DNA from: an uncultured Oscillospiraceae bacterium
Lineage (GTDB): Bacteria; Bacillota; Clostridia; Oscillospirales; Acutalibacteraceae
DNA length: 59,695 bases
Assembly: GCA_949283785.1 (NCBI GenBank)
Contig: CASDTR010000033.1
Location: 1 to 59,695, forward strand
Reading direction: 5' to 3'
Below are positions 44,905 to 53,780 of this stretch, piece by piece. Made by a program: the position numbers and the translations under genes. The notes beneath the pieces are model-generated. The model did no database searches, was not told the origin of the DNA, and worked only from the letters and a program-made list of their open reading frames with translations. Position 1 is the first letter of the stretch. Each line of letters starts with the position of its first letter.

Positions 44905-45435
44905 ATGAAGGTAAACATAGATAAACGGACAGCGAAAACCGCGCTCATAGGTATTCTTACGGCACAGGCTCTCGCCTTTTCTTTTCTCGAAAGCATGATT
45001 CCCCCTATTCCCGGACTTCCGCCGGGAGCAAAGCCGGGATTTTCAAATATCATCACCATGTTCGCGGCTGAAAGCATAAGCCTTCCCTGCGCTTTGGGCA
45101 TTACGGCGGCCAAAGCGGTATTCGCTTTTATTACCAGAGGCTTTTCCGCAGCGCTGATGAGCTTTTGCGGAGGAATGCTCAGCACCGTCGTAATGTATTT
45201 TCTTCTCAGGAGCAAAAAGTGCCCTTTCGGATTTTCAGGCATAGGCATACTCTGCGCCTGCTCCCACAATTTAGGCCAACTCACTGCGGCTGCGTTTCTT
45301 ATGGGCACTTCCGCAACCTTCGGATATGCCCCCGTCATGCTTGTTTTTGCCGTTATAACGGGTCTTGTCACAGGCAGTATTTTTAAAATATTATTGCCCG
45401 TGCTGAAAAAGCAAAAACGCTTTTTCCTCAAATGA
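44905..45435 (+). CDS. Gx-transporter-family membrane protein (HepS-I-like)
   Basis: A 176-residue membrane protein with about five segments. The Gly/Pro-rich MIPPIPGLPPGAKPGFSNII near residues 32-51 is the family hallmark. Members are annotated as heptaprenyl diphosphate synthase component I or Gx transporter, but their location with ApbE and Rnf genes suggests a role in respiratory or flavin chemistry. The ATG at 44905 has TCGGAGGC before it; the longer frame overlaps the previous gene. Confidence 0.85.
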   Translation: MKVNIDKRTAKTALIGILTAQALAFSFLESMIPPIPGLPPGAKPGFSNIITMFAAESISLPCALGITAAKAVFAFITRGFSAALMSFCGGMLSTVVMYFLLRSKKCPFGFSGIGILCACSHNLGQLTAAAFLMGTSATFGYAPVMLVFAVITGLVTGSIFKILLPVLKKQKRFFLK

Positions 45436-45496
45436 TCCGTCGGCATTGCATATATATGTACCATATTCGAGCGTAAAGCTCAAAGGAGTTGAAAGA

Positions 45497-46846
45497 ATGA
45501 AACACGACAATCTCAGCGGGGTTCTCAAACCCGTTGTGCGTGGACGCGGAGGGGTAAGTGTTGCTCACCACAAGAACACCTCTTCCCTTGAGAGCGTGCG
45601 TATGCCCGCTCCCGCCAGAGTGATTCTGCCGATGCAGCAGCACATCGGCGCACCGTGTACTCCCACGGTAAAGCCAGGAGACAAGGTGGAAATCGGTCAG
45701 GTGGTCGGAGACAGCGACAAATTTGTCAGTGCCCCCATCCACGCTACCGTTTCCGGCACCGTAAAGGCTATTGCAGACATAAAGCTCACAAGCGGAGCAC
45801 CGTCAAAGGCAGTGGTCATCGAATCCGACGGTGAAATGAAGGTCTGGGACGGCGTAAAGCCCCCCGTAGTTGAAACCAGAGAGGATTTCCTAAAGGCGGT
45901 ACGGGCTTCCGGTCTTGTAGGTCTGGGCGGCGCAGGCTTCCCCACCCATGTAAAGCTCGCCTTTGACCAAAGCAAAAACATCGACACCCTCGTTGTAAAC
46001 GCCGCAGAATGCGAACCTTACATCACCGTTGACTTCCGTGAATGCGTCGATAATTCATGGGATATTCTCAACGGCGTCTATCTGCTCAAGGAAATGCTTG
46101 GCTTTAAACAGATTATCATCGCCGTAGAGGACAACAAACCCGAGGCTATCGAGGTCCTCAAAAACATCGCTGACCATGAAATGGATATAGGCGATACGGT
46201 AAAGCTCATGACCCTTAAATCACGCTATCCTCAGGGCGCCGAAAAAGTCATGGTCCAGTCCGCAACGGGAAGAAAGGTCCCCCCCGGAAAGCTTCCCGCA
46301 GACGTAGGATGCGTCGTTATGAACGTTGGCTCCGTCGCCTTTATTTCACGCTACATGAAGACAGGCAAGCCACTCGTAAGCCGCTCCATAACAGTTGACG
46401 GCTCGGCCATAAAAGACCCCAAAAACGTAAGGGTCGCAATAGGCACTCCCATCAATGAGATAATCGACTTCTGCGGCGGCTATAAGGCCGAACCCTATAA
46501 GCTGCTCATGGGAGGCCCCATGATGGGCATCGCCCTTCACGACGACACATATCCCGTTCTCAAAAACAACAACGCCATTCTGGCCTTCGCTGATAATGAC
46601 GTACACGTTAAAAAGGAACGTGACTGCATAAGATGCGGCAGATGCGTAAGCGTATGCCCCATGGGTCTTATGCCCACTCTCATCGAGAGATACGCAAAAA
46701 TCAAGGACGCCGATTCCCTTAACAAAATCGGTGTTAACGTATGCATGGAATGCGGCAGCTGCGCTTACTCCTGTCCCTCCGGCAGACCCCTTGTGCAATA
46801 TATGCGTCTTGCGAAATCCGTAGTAAGAGAAGCGGAGGGAAAGTAA
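45497..46846 (+). CDS. rnfC: Rnf complex subunit C
   Basis: Peripheral subunit that takes NADH/NAD electrons from or to the Rnf chain. The 449-residue protein has the NADH/FMN-binding fold (SGLVGLGGAGFPTHVKLAF near residue 135) and two ferredoxin-type [4Fe-4S] sites, CIRCGRCVSVCPMGL and CMECGSCAYSCPSGRP, near residues 377-430. ATG at 45497 follows AAGGAGTT. The order rnfC-D-G-E-A-B matches clostridial Rnf operons. Confidence 0.96.
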   Translation: MKHDNLSGVLKPVVRGRGGVSVAHHKNTSSLESVRMPAPARVILPMQQHIGAPCTPTVKPGDKVEIGQVVGDSDKFVSAPIHATVSGTVKAIADIKLTSGAPSKAVVIESDGEMKVWDGVKPPVVETREDFLKAVRASGLVGLGGAGFPTHVKLAFDQSKNIDTLVVNAAECEPYITVDFRECVDNSWDILNGVYLLKEMLGFKQIIIAVEDNKPEAIEVLKNIADHEMDIGDTVKLMTLKSRYPQGAEKVMVQSATGRKVPPGKLPADVGCVVMNVGSVAFISRYMKTGKPLVSRSITVDGSAIKDPKNVRVAIGTPINEIIDFCGGYKAEPYKLLMGGPMMGIALHDDTYPVLKNNNAILAFADNDVHVKKERDCIRCGRCVSVCPMGLMPTLIERYAKIKDADSLNKIGVNVCMECGSCAYSCPSGRPLVQYMRLAKSVVREAEGK

Positions 46847-46847
46847 A

Positions 46848-47867
46848 ATGGAAATGCAGAAACAGAGAAAATTTACCGTAAGCGCCTCTCCACATGTACG
46901 CTCCGGAGAAACTACCACAGGCATAATGCTTGACGTTATAATCGCCCTTATGCCGGCTCTGATAGCTTCCGTCATTATTTTCGGCGCAAAAACCCTTGCG
47001 GTTACGGCGGTCACCGTTGTGACCTGCGTGCTCTCCGAGTACATAAGCCGCAAAGTGATGAAAAGAAGCAACACTATCGGCGATTTGAGTGCAATCGTCA
47101 CGGGTATGCTCCTCGCCTTCAACCTGCCCGTTGACATCCCCCTTTGGATGGCAGCCATCGGCGCCGTTGTTTCCATAGTGGTCGTAAAGCAGTTCTTCGG
47201 CGGTATCGGCCAGAACTTCGTAAACCCCGCTCTGGTTGGCAGGATCGTGCTCATGTCATCATTCCCAACAGCTATGTCAACCTGGGCTCAGCCCTACGCC
47301 TGGAAAGGAGTGGCAGCCGTTACAAGTGCCTCTCCCCTTGCGGAAATTTCCACAATGTTCAACGGCGGAAACGTTTCAGCTGCCGCTTTTGAGGCAAATC
47401 AGGCTCTCCCCAGTCTCGGAGAAATGTTTATCGGCCAGCGTCAGGGATGTCTCGGTGAGGTTTGCGCCGTCGCCCTTCTTCTCGGCGGCGTCTACCTTAT
47501 AGCCAGAAGAGTCATCTCTCCACTTATCCCCGTTCTCTATGTGGGAACGGTCGCTGTATTCATGTTCATAGCAGGCGGCGGAAGCTTTACCTTTATGATG
47601 TACGAGATCCTCGGCGGAGGCCTTCTCCTCGGAGCCATTTTCATGGCCACGGATTACACCACCTCCCCGATCAATACAAAGGGCAAAATCATTTATGCCA
47701 TAGGCTGCGGTCTCATCACCTGCGTAATCAGGCTTTTCGGCAGCCTTCCCGAAGGCGTTTCATTCTCAATCATCCTTATGAACATACTCGTTCCCCATAT
47801 TGAAAAGCTTACAACTCCTAAGCCCTTCGGATATGTCAAGGAAAAGAAAGGAGAGAAAAAGGCATGA
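46848..47867 (+). CDS. rnfD: Rnf complex subunit D
   Basis: A 339-residue integral membrane subunit with about ten segments. It normally carries FMN bound covalently to a Thr in an SGAT-like site. Here the equivalent site reads TSASPL with Ser162 where Thr is expected. Other landmarks are FVNPALVGRIVLMSSFP near residue 125 and FMATDYTTSPINTKGK near residue 268. It overlaps rnfG by 4 nt. Confidence 0.95.
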   Translation: MEMQKQRKFTVSASPHVRSGETTTGIMLDVIIALMPALIASVIIFGAKTLAVTAVTVVTCVLSEYISRKVMKRSNTIGDLSAIVTGMLLAFNLPVDIPLWMAAIGAVVSIVVVKQFFGGIGQNFVNPALVGRIVLMSSFPTAMSTWAQPYAWKGVAAVTSASPLAEISTMFNGGNVSAAAFEANQALPSLGEMFIGQRQGCLGEVCAVALLLGGVYLIARRVISPLIPVLYVGTVAVFMFIAGGGSFTFMMYEILGGGLLLGAIFMATDYTTSPINTKGKIIYAIGCGLITCVIRLFGSLPEGVSFSIILMNILVPHIEKLTTPKPFGYVKEKKGEKKA

Positions 47868-48442
47868 AAAAATTCCGGTCAAAGGAAGTCCTCGTTCCCT
47901 CCGTTTCACTGTTTGTAATAAGCCTTGTGGTAACCCTTCTACTTGCCGTGACAAACGGCGTCACCGCTCCGCTTATAGAACAGCTCAGCGTCGAAACCGA
48001 AATCCAGACGAGAAAAACCGTCCTTTCGGAAGCTTCATATTTCGATGACGAAAACAAAACCGTAACCCTCGACGGCACCGAATACACCTACTGCGTCGGC
48101 CTCGACGCTGAGGAAAACGTTGTGGGATACATCTTCACCACCTCTACCAAGGGCTACGGCGGAGAGGTCAAAGTAATGACGGGCGTTTCTGCGGACGGCA
48201 AGGTCACGGGAGTTGAGGCTCTCTCTCTTTCCGAAACGGCAGGCCTCGGAATGAACGCTCAAAAGGCAGAATTCAGAGAGCAATATATCGGAAAAACCGG
48301 TGAAATCGGCGTTGTCAAAAATTCACCCACAGAAAACGAAATTCAGGCTCTTACGGGCGCAACAATTACATCCAGAGCGTTTACTGACGCTGTAAACATC
48401 GCCCTTGAGCTTTACGGCATGGTCACAGGAGGTGTTAAATAA
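47864..48442 (+). CDS. rnfG: Rnf complex subunit G
   Basis: Single-span subunit of 192 residues with an FMN-binding domain on the outer face. The flavinylation motif LTGATITSRA near residues 162-171 supplies the Thr that ApbE modifies, and KGYGGEVKVMTGV is the domain hallmark. The N-terminal helix (about residues 10-32) anchors it. The stop overlaps the rnfE start by one base (TAATG). Confidence 0.95.
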   Translation: MKKFRSKEVLVPSVSLFVISLVVTLLLAVTNGVTAPLIEQLSVETEIQTRKTVLSEASYFDDENKTVTLDGTEYTYCVGLDAEENVVGYIFTTSTKGYGGEVKVMTGVSADGKVTGVEALSLSETAGLGMNAQKAEFREQYIGKTGEIGVVKNSPTENEIQALTGATITSRAFTDAVNIALELYGMVTGGVK

Positions 48443-49146
48443 TGGCTGAAAAGAAGAGTCTTGCCAAGGAATTTACCAAAGGCATAATCATTGAAAACCC
48501 CGTTTTAAGGCTTGTACTCGGCACCTGCCCCACATTGGCCGTTACAACCTCCGTTGAAAGCGCCCTCGGCATGGGAGCCGCCGCTGCCATTGTTCTTGTC
48601 TGTTCAAACATCGTTATTTCCGCACTCAGAAAGGTCATCCCCCAGAAAGTGCGTATCCCCGCGTTCATCGTGGTTATAGCAGGCTTCGTTTCAATCGTTC
48701 AGATGCTTGTAAAGGCATTCCTTCCCCAGATCGACGAACAGCTGGGCGTCTATCTGCCCCTTATCGTCGTCAACTGCATCATTCTCGGCAGAGCTGAAGC
48801 CTTCGCAAGCAAAAATCCTGTTCTCGCCTCCGCCGTTGACGGTCTCGGAATGGGCGTAGGCTTCACAGCCTCCCTTCTCGCCATGGGCACTATCAGAGAG
48901 CTTCTGGGCGCAGGTACATTTTTCGGCGCACAGATAATCCCCGCTTCCATCTCTCCCATGGTAATCTTCATCCTGCCTCCCGGAGGCTTCTTCGTATTCG
49001 GTATGCTCATCGCTCTTTCAAACCGTATCTCCGAAAAGAAGGGCAAGCCGAAAGCGGAGCTCAAGGGCTGTGAGGGATGCCCCATGGCCGCCACCTGCTC
49101 CATGAAGGGCGACGAAAACAAATGTGAGGGAGGAGAAAAGGCATGA
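48442..49146 (+). CDS. rnfE: Rnf complex subunit E, with a Cys-rich tail
   Basis: A 234-residue integral membrane subunit with six segments. NPVLRLVLGTCPTLAVTTS near residue 20 includes the cysteine of the intramembrane Fe centre shared with RnfA, and LPLIVVNCIILGRAEAF is the second Cys segment. The last 30 residues form a charged tail with GCEGCPMAATC and a further Cys (about residues 210-230), which is longer than the core RnfE. It overlaps rnfA by 4 nt. Confidence 0.95.
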   Translation: MAEKKSLAKEFTKGIIIENPVLRLVLGTCPTLAVTTSVESALGMGAAAAIVLVCSNIVISALRKVIPQKVRIPAFIVVIAGFVSIVQMLVKAFLPQIDEQLGVYLPLIVVNCIILGRAEAFASKNPVLASAVDGLGMGVGFTASLLAMGTIRELLGAGTFFGAQIIPASISPMVIFILPPGGFFVFGMLIALSNRISEKKGKPKAELKGCEGCPMAATCSMKGDENKCEGGEKA

Positions 49147-49730
49147 GAGTATTTTTAGCTATCCTTTTGACAGGTATCCTTACCGAAAACTTCGTTCTTG
49201 CCAAGTTCCTCGGTATCTGCCCCTTCCTCGGAGTTTCCAAAAAGCTCTCAACGGCTACTGGCATGAGCGCCGCCGTTATTTTCGTTATGGTCCTTTCAAC
49301 TGCCGTTACCTACCCCATTAACCTGCTCCTTGTTAAAAACGATATGGCATATCTCCAGACTATCGTCTTTATCTTGGTTATCGCGGCTCTGGTTCAGCTG
49401 GTTGAAATCATTCTTAAAAAGTATATGCCCCCTCTCTACAACTCACTGGGCATATATCTTCCCCTTATCACAACAAACTGCGCGGTTTTGGGCGTTGTAC
49501 TGCTCAACATCGACGAAGGCTACAACTTCATGCAGTCGGTTGTCAACTCTCTCGGCGCGGGCCTCGGCTTCATGCTGGCAATGGTCATGTTCGCCGGAGT
49601 CAGAGAAAGACTCGAATCCTGCGATATTCCCAAGTCACTTAAAGGTCTGCCCATCACACTTGTTGCCGCTTCTCTCGTTTCCGTTTCCTTCCTCGGATTT
49701 ACGGGAATTATTGACGGCATTTTCGGTTAA
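49143..49730 (+). CDS. rnfA: Rnf complex subunit A
   Basis: A 195-residue integral membrane subunit with six segments, paralogous to RnfE in inverted topology. NFVLAKFLGICPFLGVSKK near residue 17 and LPLITTNCAVLGVVL near residue 102 supply the two cysteines of the intramembrane [2Fe-2S] centre shared with RnfE. It sits between rnfE and rnfB, as expected. Confidence 0.96.
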   Translation: MRVFLAILLTGILTENFVLAKFLGICPFLGVSKKLSTATGMSAAVIFVMVLSTAVTYPINLLLVKNDMAYLQTIVFILVIAALVQLVEIILKKYMPPLYNSLGIYLPLITTNCAVLGVVLLNIDEGYNFMQSVVNSLGAGLGFMLAMVMFAGVRERLESCDIPKSLKGLPITLVAASLVSVSFLGFTGIIDGIFG

Positions 49731-49745
49731 GGAGGCGGAAAAATC

Positions 49746-50552
49746 ATGTCAATATTTTTACCTGTAGTTATAGTTTCCGCCATCGGACTTATAGCGGGTC
49801 TCGGACTTGCAATCGCTTCAATTGTAATGGCCGTTCCCGTCGATGAAAAGGCTGAGGAGATCGAAGCCGTGCTTCCAGGCGCAAACTGCGGAGCCTGCGG
49901 CTTCTCGGGCTGCTCAGGCTACGCCAAGGCCCTTTCAGAGGGCAAGACAAAGGAAACGGCCCTCTGCGCCCCCGGCGGCAACGATGTAGCCGCAAAGGTC
50001 GCTGAAATTATGGGCGTTTCGGCAGGAAGCATTAAGCCTCAGACCGCCGTTGTACTTTGTAACGGCACTTCAAAGAGCACCGATACAAAGCTCATTTACA
50101 GCGGCGTTGAAAGCTGTAAAATGGCCTCCCAGCTTTTCGGAGGTCCCGGTGAATGTACATACGGATGCATCGGCTTCGGCGACTGCGCAAACGTCTGTCC
50201 CTACGGAGCAATCTCAGTTTGCGACGGCGTTGCCAGAGTTAATCCCCTCGCCTGCCGCGCCTGCAAAATGTGCATTAACACCTGCCCCAAGCATATCATC
50301 AAGCTCATGCCTCTCCATGAGGCGAAGGCGGTCGTCCTTTGCAGCAACGGCGATAAGGGCGCGGCCACGAGAAAAGCCTGTTCGGCAGGCTGCATAGGCT
50401 GCATGAAATGCGTTAAGGCCTGTCCCGAAGGCGCCGTCACGGTCACGGGCAACTGCGCAAAGGTTGACTTTGACAAATGTACCGGCTGCGGCAAATGCGC
50501 CGATGGCTGTCCCACAAATGCAATTCAGGTTATTATTGCAGGCGGCAAATAA
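49746..50552 (+). CDS. rnfB: Rnf complex subunit B (ferredoxin subunit)
   Basis: Cytoplasmic ferredoxin-oxidising subunit of 268 residues, anchored by one N-terminal helix. The Fe-S domain near residue 45 has CGACGFSGCSGYA. Ferredoxin-type clusters follow in CTYGCIGFGDCANVCPYGA, CKMCINTCPKHI, CIGCMKCVKACPEGA and CTGCGKCADGCPTNAI. It receives electrons from ferredoxin and passes them on toward NAD while Na+ or H+ is pumped. A strong terminator ends the operon. Confidence 0.96.
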   Translation: MSIFLPVVIVSAIGLIAGLGLAIASIVMAVPVDEKAEEIEAVLPGANCGACGFSGCSGYAKALSEGKTKETALCAPGGNDVAAKVAEIMGVSAGSIKPQTAVVLCNGTSKSTDTKLIYSGVESCKMASQLFGGPGECTYGCIGFGDCANVCPYGAISVCDGVARVNPLACRACKMCINTCPKHIIKLMPLHEAKAVVLCSNGDKGAATRKACSAGCIGCMKCVKACPEGAVTVTGNCAKVDFDKCTGCGKCADGCPTNAIQVIIAGGK

Positions 50553-50564
50553 ATATGATATTAT

Positions 50565-50599
50565 AAAAGCTGCGGTCACTTACCGCAGCTTTTATTTTT
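50565..50599 (+). terminator. Intrinsic terminator of the Rnf operon
   Basis: AAAAGCTGCGGT (50565-50576) pairs with ACCGCAGCTTTT (50582-50593), a perfect 12-bp stem, then ATTTTTG. Confidence 0.95.
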
Positions 50600-50630
50600 G
50601 ACTTTTATCTAACAGAAAGGAATTTTTAAA

Positions 50631-51482
50631 ATGGCTAAAAAGGTTTTTATCACCTCGGACAGCACCTGCGACATTTCCCCGGAAATGAGACAGCAGCTCG
50701 GAATTGAAGTTGCCCCCCTTAAAATCCTTTTAGGAGATACCGAACATCAAGACGGAATAGACATAGTCCCTGAGGATATTTTTAAATTTTATAACGAAAC
50801 CAAAAAGACACCTAAAACCGCTGCGGTAACTCCCGCGGAATACACTGAGCTTTTTGAAAAATATACCTCTCAGGGTTATGCGGTGGTTCACGTTGCCTTT
50901 ACCTCGAAGCTCTCCTCCTCCTGCCAGAACGCCATGGTGGCCGCCTCAGACTTTGAGGACGTTTATGTGGTAGACTCCCTACAGCTCTGCTCCGGACAGG
51001 CGCTCCTTGTATTTGAAGCCTGCCGCCTTCGCGACAGCGGCATGGAAGCCTCTCAGATAGCCGCCGCTCTCGAAGAACAGAAAACAAAAGTGAGAACCAG
51101 CTTCGTCATACCCAGCCTCGAATTTCTCAGCAAGGGCGGACGCTGCTCTTCCCTCACGGCTTTGGGCGCAAACGTTCTCGGCATCAAGCCCTCAATAGAA
51201 ATGGCAGACGGCTCCCTTTCGGTCGGCAAAAAATACAGAGGCAAAGCGGAAATCGTCTACGAAAAATACATCGAGGACAAGCTCAGAGAAAGCGGGGAAA
51301 TCGACCTTTCGGCAAAAGTGGTTTTTGCAAATTCCGGTATCCCCAAGGAGCTTTCTCAGAAGCTTGTAAAACTGATAAAGAGCAAGCTGCCCAAAGCGGA
51401 TATAATCGAAATGATCGCAGGCTGCACAATCACATCACACTGCGGCCCCGGAACAGTCGCCGTCATATTTATGGTGAAGTAA
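50631..51482 (+). CDS. DegV-family fatty-acid-binding protein
   Basis: A 283-residue EDD-fold protein, the DegV/FakB family that binds a fatty acid for phosphorylation by FakA. The N-terminal FITSDSTCDISPEM (residues 6-19) carries the Thr/Ser-Asp motif, PKTAAVTPAEY near residue 63 follows, and LEFLSKGGRCSSL near residue 163 contacts the ligand. No FakA gene is nearby, which is common for DegV paralogs. GAAAGGAA precedes the ATG. Confidence 0.9.
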   Translation: MAKKVFITSDSTCDISPEMRQQLGIEVAPLKILLGDTEHQDGIDIVPEDIFKFYNETKKTPKTAAVTPAEYTELFEKYTSQGYAVVHVAFTSKLSSSCQNAMVAASDFEDVYVVDSLQLCSGQALLVFEACRLRDSGMEASQIAAALEEQKTKVRTSFVIPSLEFLSKGGRCSSLTALGANVLGIKPSIEMADGSLSVGKKYRGKAEIVYEKYIEDKLRESGEIDLSAKVVFANSGIPKELSQKLVKLIKSKLPKADIIEMIAGCTITSHCGPGTVAVIFMVK

Positions 51483-51504
51483 TAAAAAGGTTAAGATTTC
51501 GCAA

Positions 51505-51640
51505 GTGCGCAAACATGACACCATATACTATAAGCACGCTCAGCTGCGCAAGGCAAAAAATATAAACGCATAATCAATAAGAATAAAAATGTAACAGATC
51601 GTGCATGACAAACCGTGTGCGATTTGTAAAGCAAGCAAAG
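51505..51640. repeat. Diverged member(s) of the dispersed hairpin-repeat family
   Basis: The stretch GTGCGC...TGAC...ACTATAAG...CTCAGCTGCGC (about 51505-51550) follows the same order of short blocks as the reverse complement of the 104-bp left-edge repeat. CCGTGTGCGATTTG near 51613-51626 matches the reverse complement of 22171-22189 at nearly every base. Similarity is patchy and judged by eye. No gene is supported here. Confidence 0.5.
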
Positions 51641-51684
51641 TGCCTGCAATCTGGTAAATCCGATTGCAGGCACTTTTATTTTAC
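51640..51684 (+). terminator. Intrinsic terminator after the DegV gene, probably bidirectional
   Basis: GTGCCTGCAATC (51640-51651) and GATTGCAGGCAC (51662-51673) form a perfect 12-bp stem, then TTTTATTTT on the plus side and a T-rich tail on the minus side for the convergent peptidase gene. Confidence 0.88.
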
Positions 51685-51737
51685 ACTATTGATATCAAAA
51701 CATAAATCGGATGCAAAACCGAATCAGCCCTGTTTAT

Positions 51738-53582
51738 TTATCTTCCCAGATACGGGTTCGGGTTGACCTTGCGTCCGTTGACAATAACCTCAAAGTGAAG
51801 GTGGGCACCTAACGAATATCCGGTGTTGCCGACTCGCGCAATCGGCTGACCCTGAGATACATACTGTCCGACAGAAACACTAAGGGATGAACAATGAGCA
51901 TAAAGAGTTCTTACTCCTCCGCTGTGCTGAATGGTTACGCTGTAACCGTAGCTTCCGTTCCAGCCGGCCTGAACTACAGTACCGCTGTCTGCGGCAATAA
52001 TTGTTCTGCCGTAGGCTCCGCTGCCTGTTATATCTATGCCCGTATGGTAACCGCTTGAGTAAGCACTGGAAGCATAGCCGTAGCTTCTTGAAATACTGTT
52101 AAGACCGATAACAGGCCATACAAATCTTCCGCTTGTAGTGGTGATTGTTCCGCTGCTTCCGCTTACGGCAAGAGACTTGGTACCAACAAGTATTTCACGG
52201 TCCACAGGCTCCTGTACGACAACTCTCTCTATTTCTTCCGTGGATACCTTTACACCGTCAACATATGAGACAAGCTCCGTTACACGAGCGATACCCTTTG
52301 TTCCCTCAGTCTTTACCCTTTGGGTACCCTTATAAAGGCTGGCAGATTCTGTTTGTATAGTCTCATAGGGTATCTCCTCTGTACGCACCTCGGTCTTCAT
52401 AACCTTTACACGGACATAGTTTACTTCCATTGAAACTACAATCTGATCACCCATATATATGTTTTCACCCATATCGGGGTTCATAGCGTAAAGCTGTTCA
52501 ATAGTTGTGTCGTATTTAAGGGCGATATCATAAAGGGTGTCGCCATCCTGAACAGTGTGATAAACCGCTTCCGTCTTATTAGTCGCAAGCTTCGCTTTCA
52601 GCTTCGCTGCGTCCCAAATCGTCTCATCGTTATCGGGGTAAAGACCCTGAACGTATTCTATATCCTCAACAAAGCCAACAATTCCGTCGCCGTCGGCAGG
52701 CTTGTTTTCCTCCAATATTTCATCAAAAACGCTGGTGGCGTCAGTTTCGTTTTTAACGGCGCAGAGGAACTCTCCGTCAACGTATATACCGCAGGCATTA
52801 GTTATATTGCTCTGGGAATTTTCAATAAGCGCGTCGCATAAAGCGGAAGAGTCCGTAAGCTCGTTTTTGGATACGACTCTTATTTTATATGTAGGCTTCT
52901 CGATAGAAACCTCAGTCTTCTGAGCCTGCGTTTCAGATTCTCCGAGATTAAGCCTTTCGTTTGCAAGATTCTCCGCGTCAAGATATACATTCTCATCGGC
53001 CACATAACCTAAGCTCACATTGCCGTAAAGAATTTCCAAAGCAAAAGTTCGTCCGTTCCAGTAATTGATTGTAAGCATAAGAACAACAAATCCAGCAACG
53101 GGCATGATTACTCTTATAACCGTACGCATAAACATCCTGTGGCGGCTGAATCCTTTTTTAATATAGTGGCGCAGCACGGAACAGATGAGGCCCACATTTG
53201 TTATTGAAATTCCCTGCATATTTTCATATGCGGATTTCACTTCTCTTTTAATATAGTGAAGTTCATTGAGAAAACGGTGGAACCATTTGAAAAACAGATG
53301 GTCTATACCTATAACAAATATTCGCGCCAGAGTATAAAGGGACCTGAAGGGTTTTACAGCAATACGACGAAGTCCTTTTAAGAACCTTTTTCCCGTCCTG
53401 ATACAGTTAGCTCCCAAAAGGTAAACGAAGCTGTAAAGGACCGTATAGGCGCTACTTTCAAGATCCTCCTGTTCGCTGCCGCCCTCATTTTCAGGCTCGG
53501 TCTCTTCAGTTATATTATCAAGCTTTTTCCCGTCATCTTCCGGTATGTCTTTTGCTTTGTCACGTTTTCTGAATTTAAGCAA
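51738..53582 (-). CDS. M23 peptidase with LysM and G5 domains, membrane-anchored
   Basis: A 614-residue peptidoglycan hydrolase. After a charged N-terminus comes a membrane helix (VIRVIMPVAGFVVLMLTI, about residue 155), then a long outer region with LysM (YHTVQDGDTLYDIALKYDTT, about residue 350). A G5 domain follows (ending VDREILVGTK), and last a C-terminal M23 domain with zinc ligands in YHTGIDITG and LGAHLHFEV. The family cuts peptide cross-links of the wall. I choose a TTG start at 53580-53582 since AGGAGG lies 9 bases before it; the longer reading adds residues that look untranslated. Confidence 0.88.
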   Translation of the reverse strand: MLKFRKRDKAKDIPEDDGKKLDNITEETEPENEGGSEQEDLESSAYTVLYSFVYLLGANCIRTGKRFLKGLRRIAVKPFRSLYTLARIFVIGIDHLFFKWFHRFLNELHYIKREVKSAYENMQGISITNVGLICSVLRHYIKKGFSRHRMFMRTVIRVIMPVAGFVVLMLTINYWNGRTFALEILYGNVSLGYVADENVYLDAENLANERLNLGESETQAQKTEVSIEKPTYKIRVVSKNELTDSSALCDALIENSQSNITNACGIYVDGEFLCAVKNETDATSVFDEILEENKPADGDGIVGFVEDIEYVQGLYPDNDETIWDAAKLKAKLATNKTEAVYHTVQDGDTLYDIALKYDTTIEQLYAMNPDMGENIYMGDQIVVSMEVNYVRVKVMKTEVRTEEIPYETIQTESASLYKGTQRVKTEGTKGIARVTELVSYVDGVKVSTEEIERVVVQEPVDREILVGTKSLAVSGSSGTITTTSGRFVWPVIGLNSISRSYGYASSAYSSGYHTGIDITGSGAYGRTIIAADSGTVVQAGWNGSYGYSVTIQHSGGVRTLYAHCSSLSVSVGQYVSQGQPIARVGNTGYSLGAHLHFEVIVNGRKVNPNPYLGR

Positions 53583-53780
53583 GGGGCACAACCTCCTATT
53601 TCCACACACATTTATAAAAGCAAATACACAATTCCTCTCATAAATAACACATTTTATTATACATTTTTTGACCGAAAAAGACAAGTATATTCATCTATTT
53701 TAATGTTGAATGAAACTAAACTGCATTTTACCGCTCTTTCGGAGCAAACAAAGCAGCAAAACACGGCTTCGGAGAATCAC

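Noticed and set aside
51491-51673. 60-residue minus-strand frame after the DegV gene
   Set aside because: It overlaps repeats and a terminator hairpin and has no start signal.
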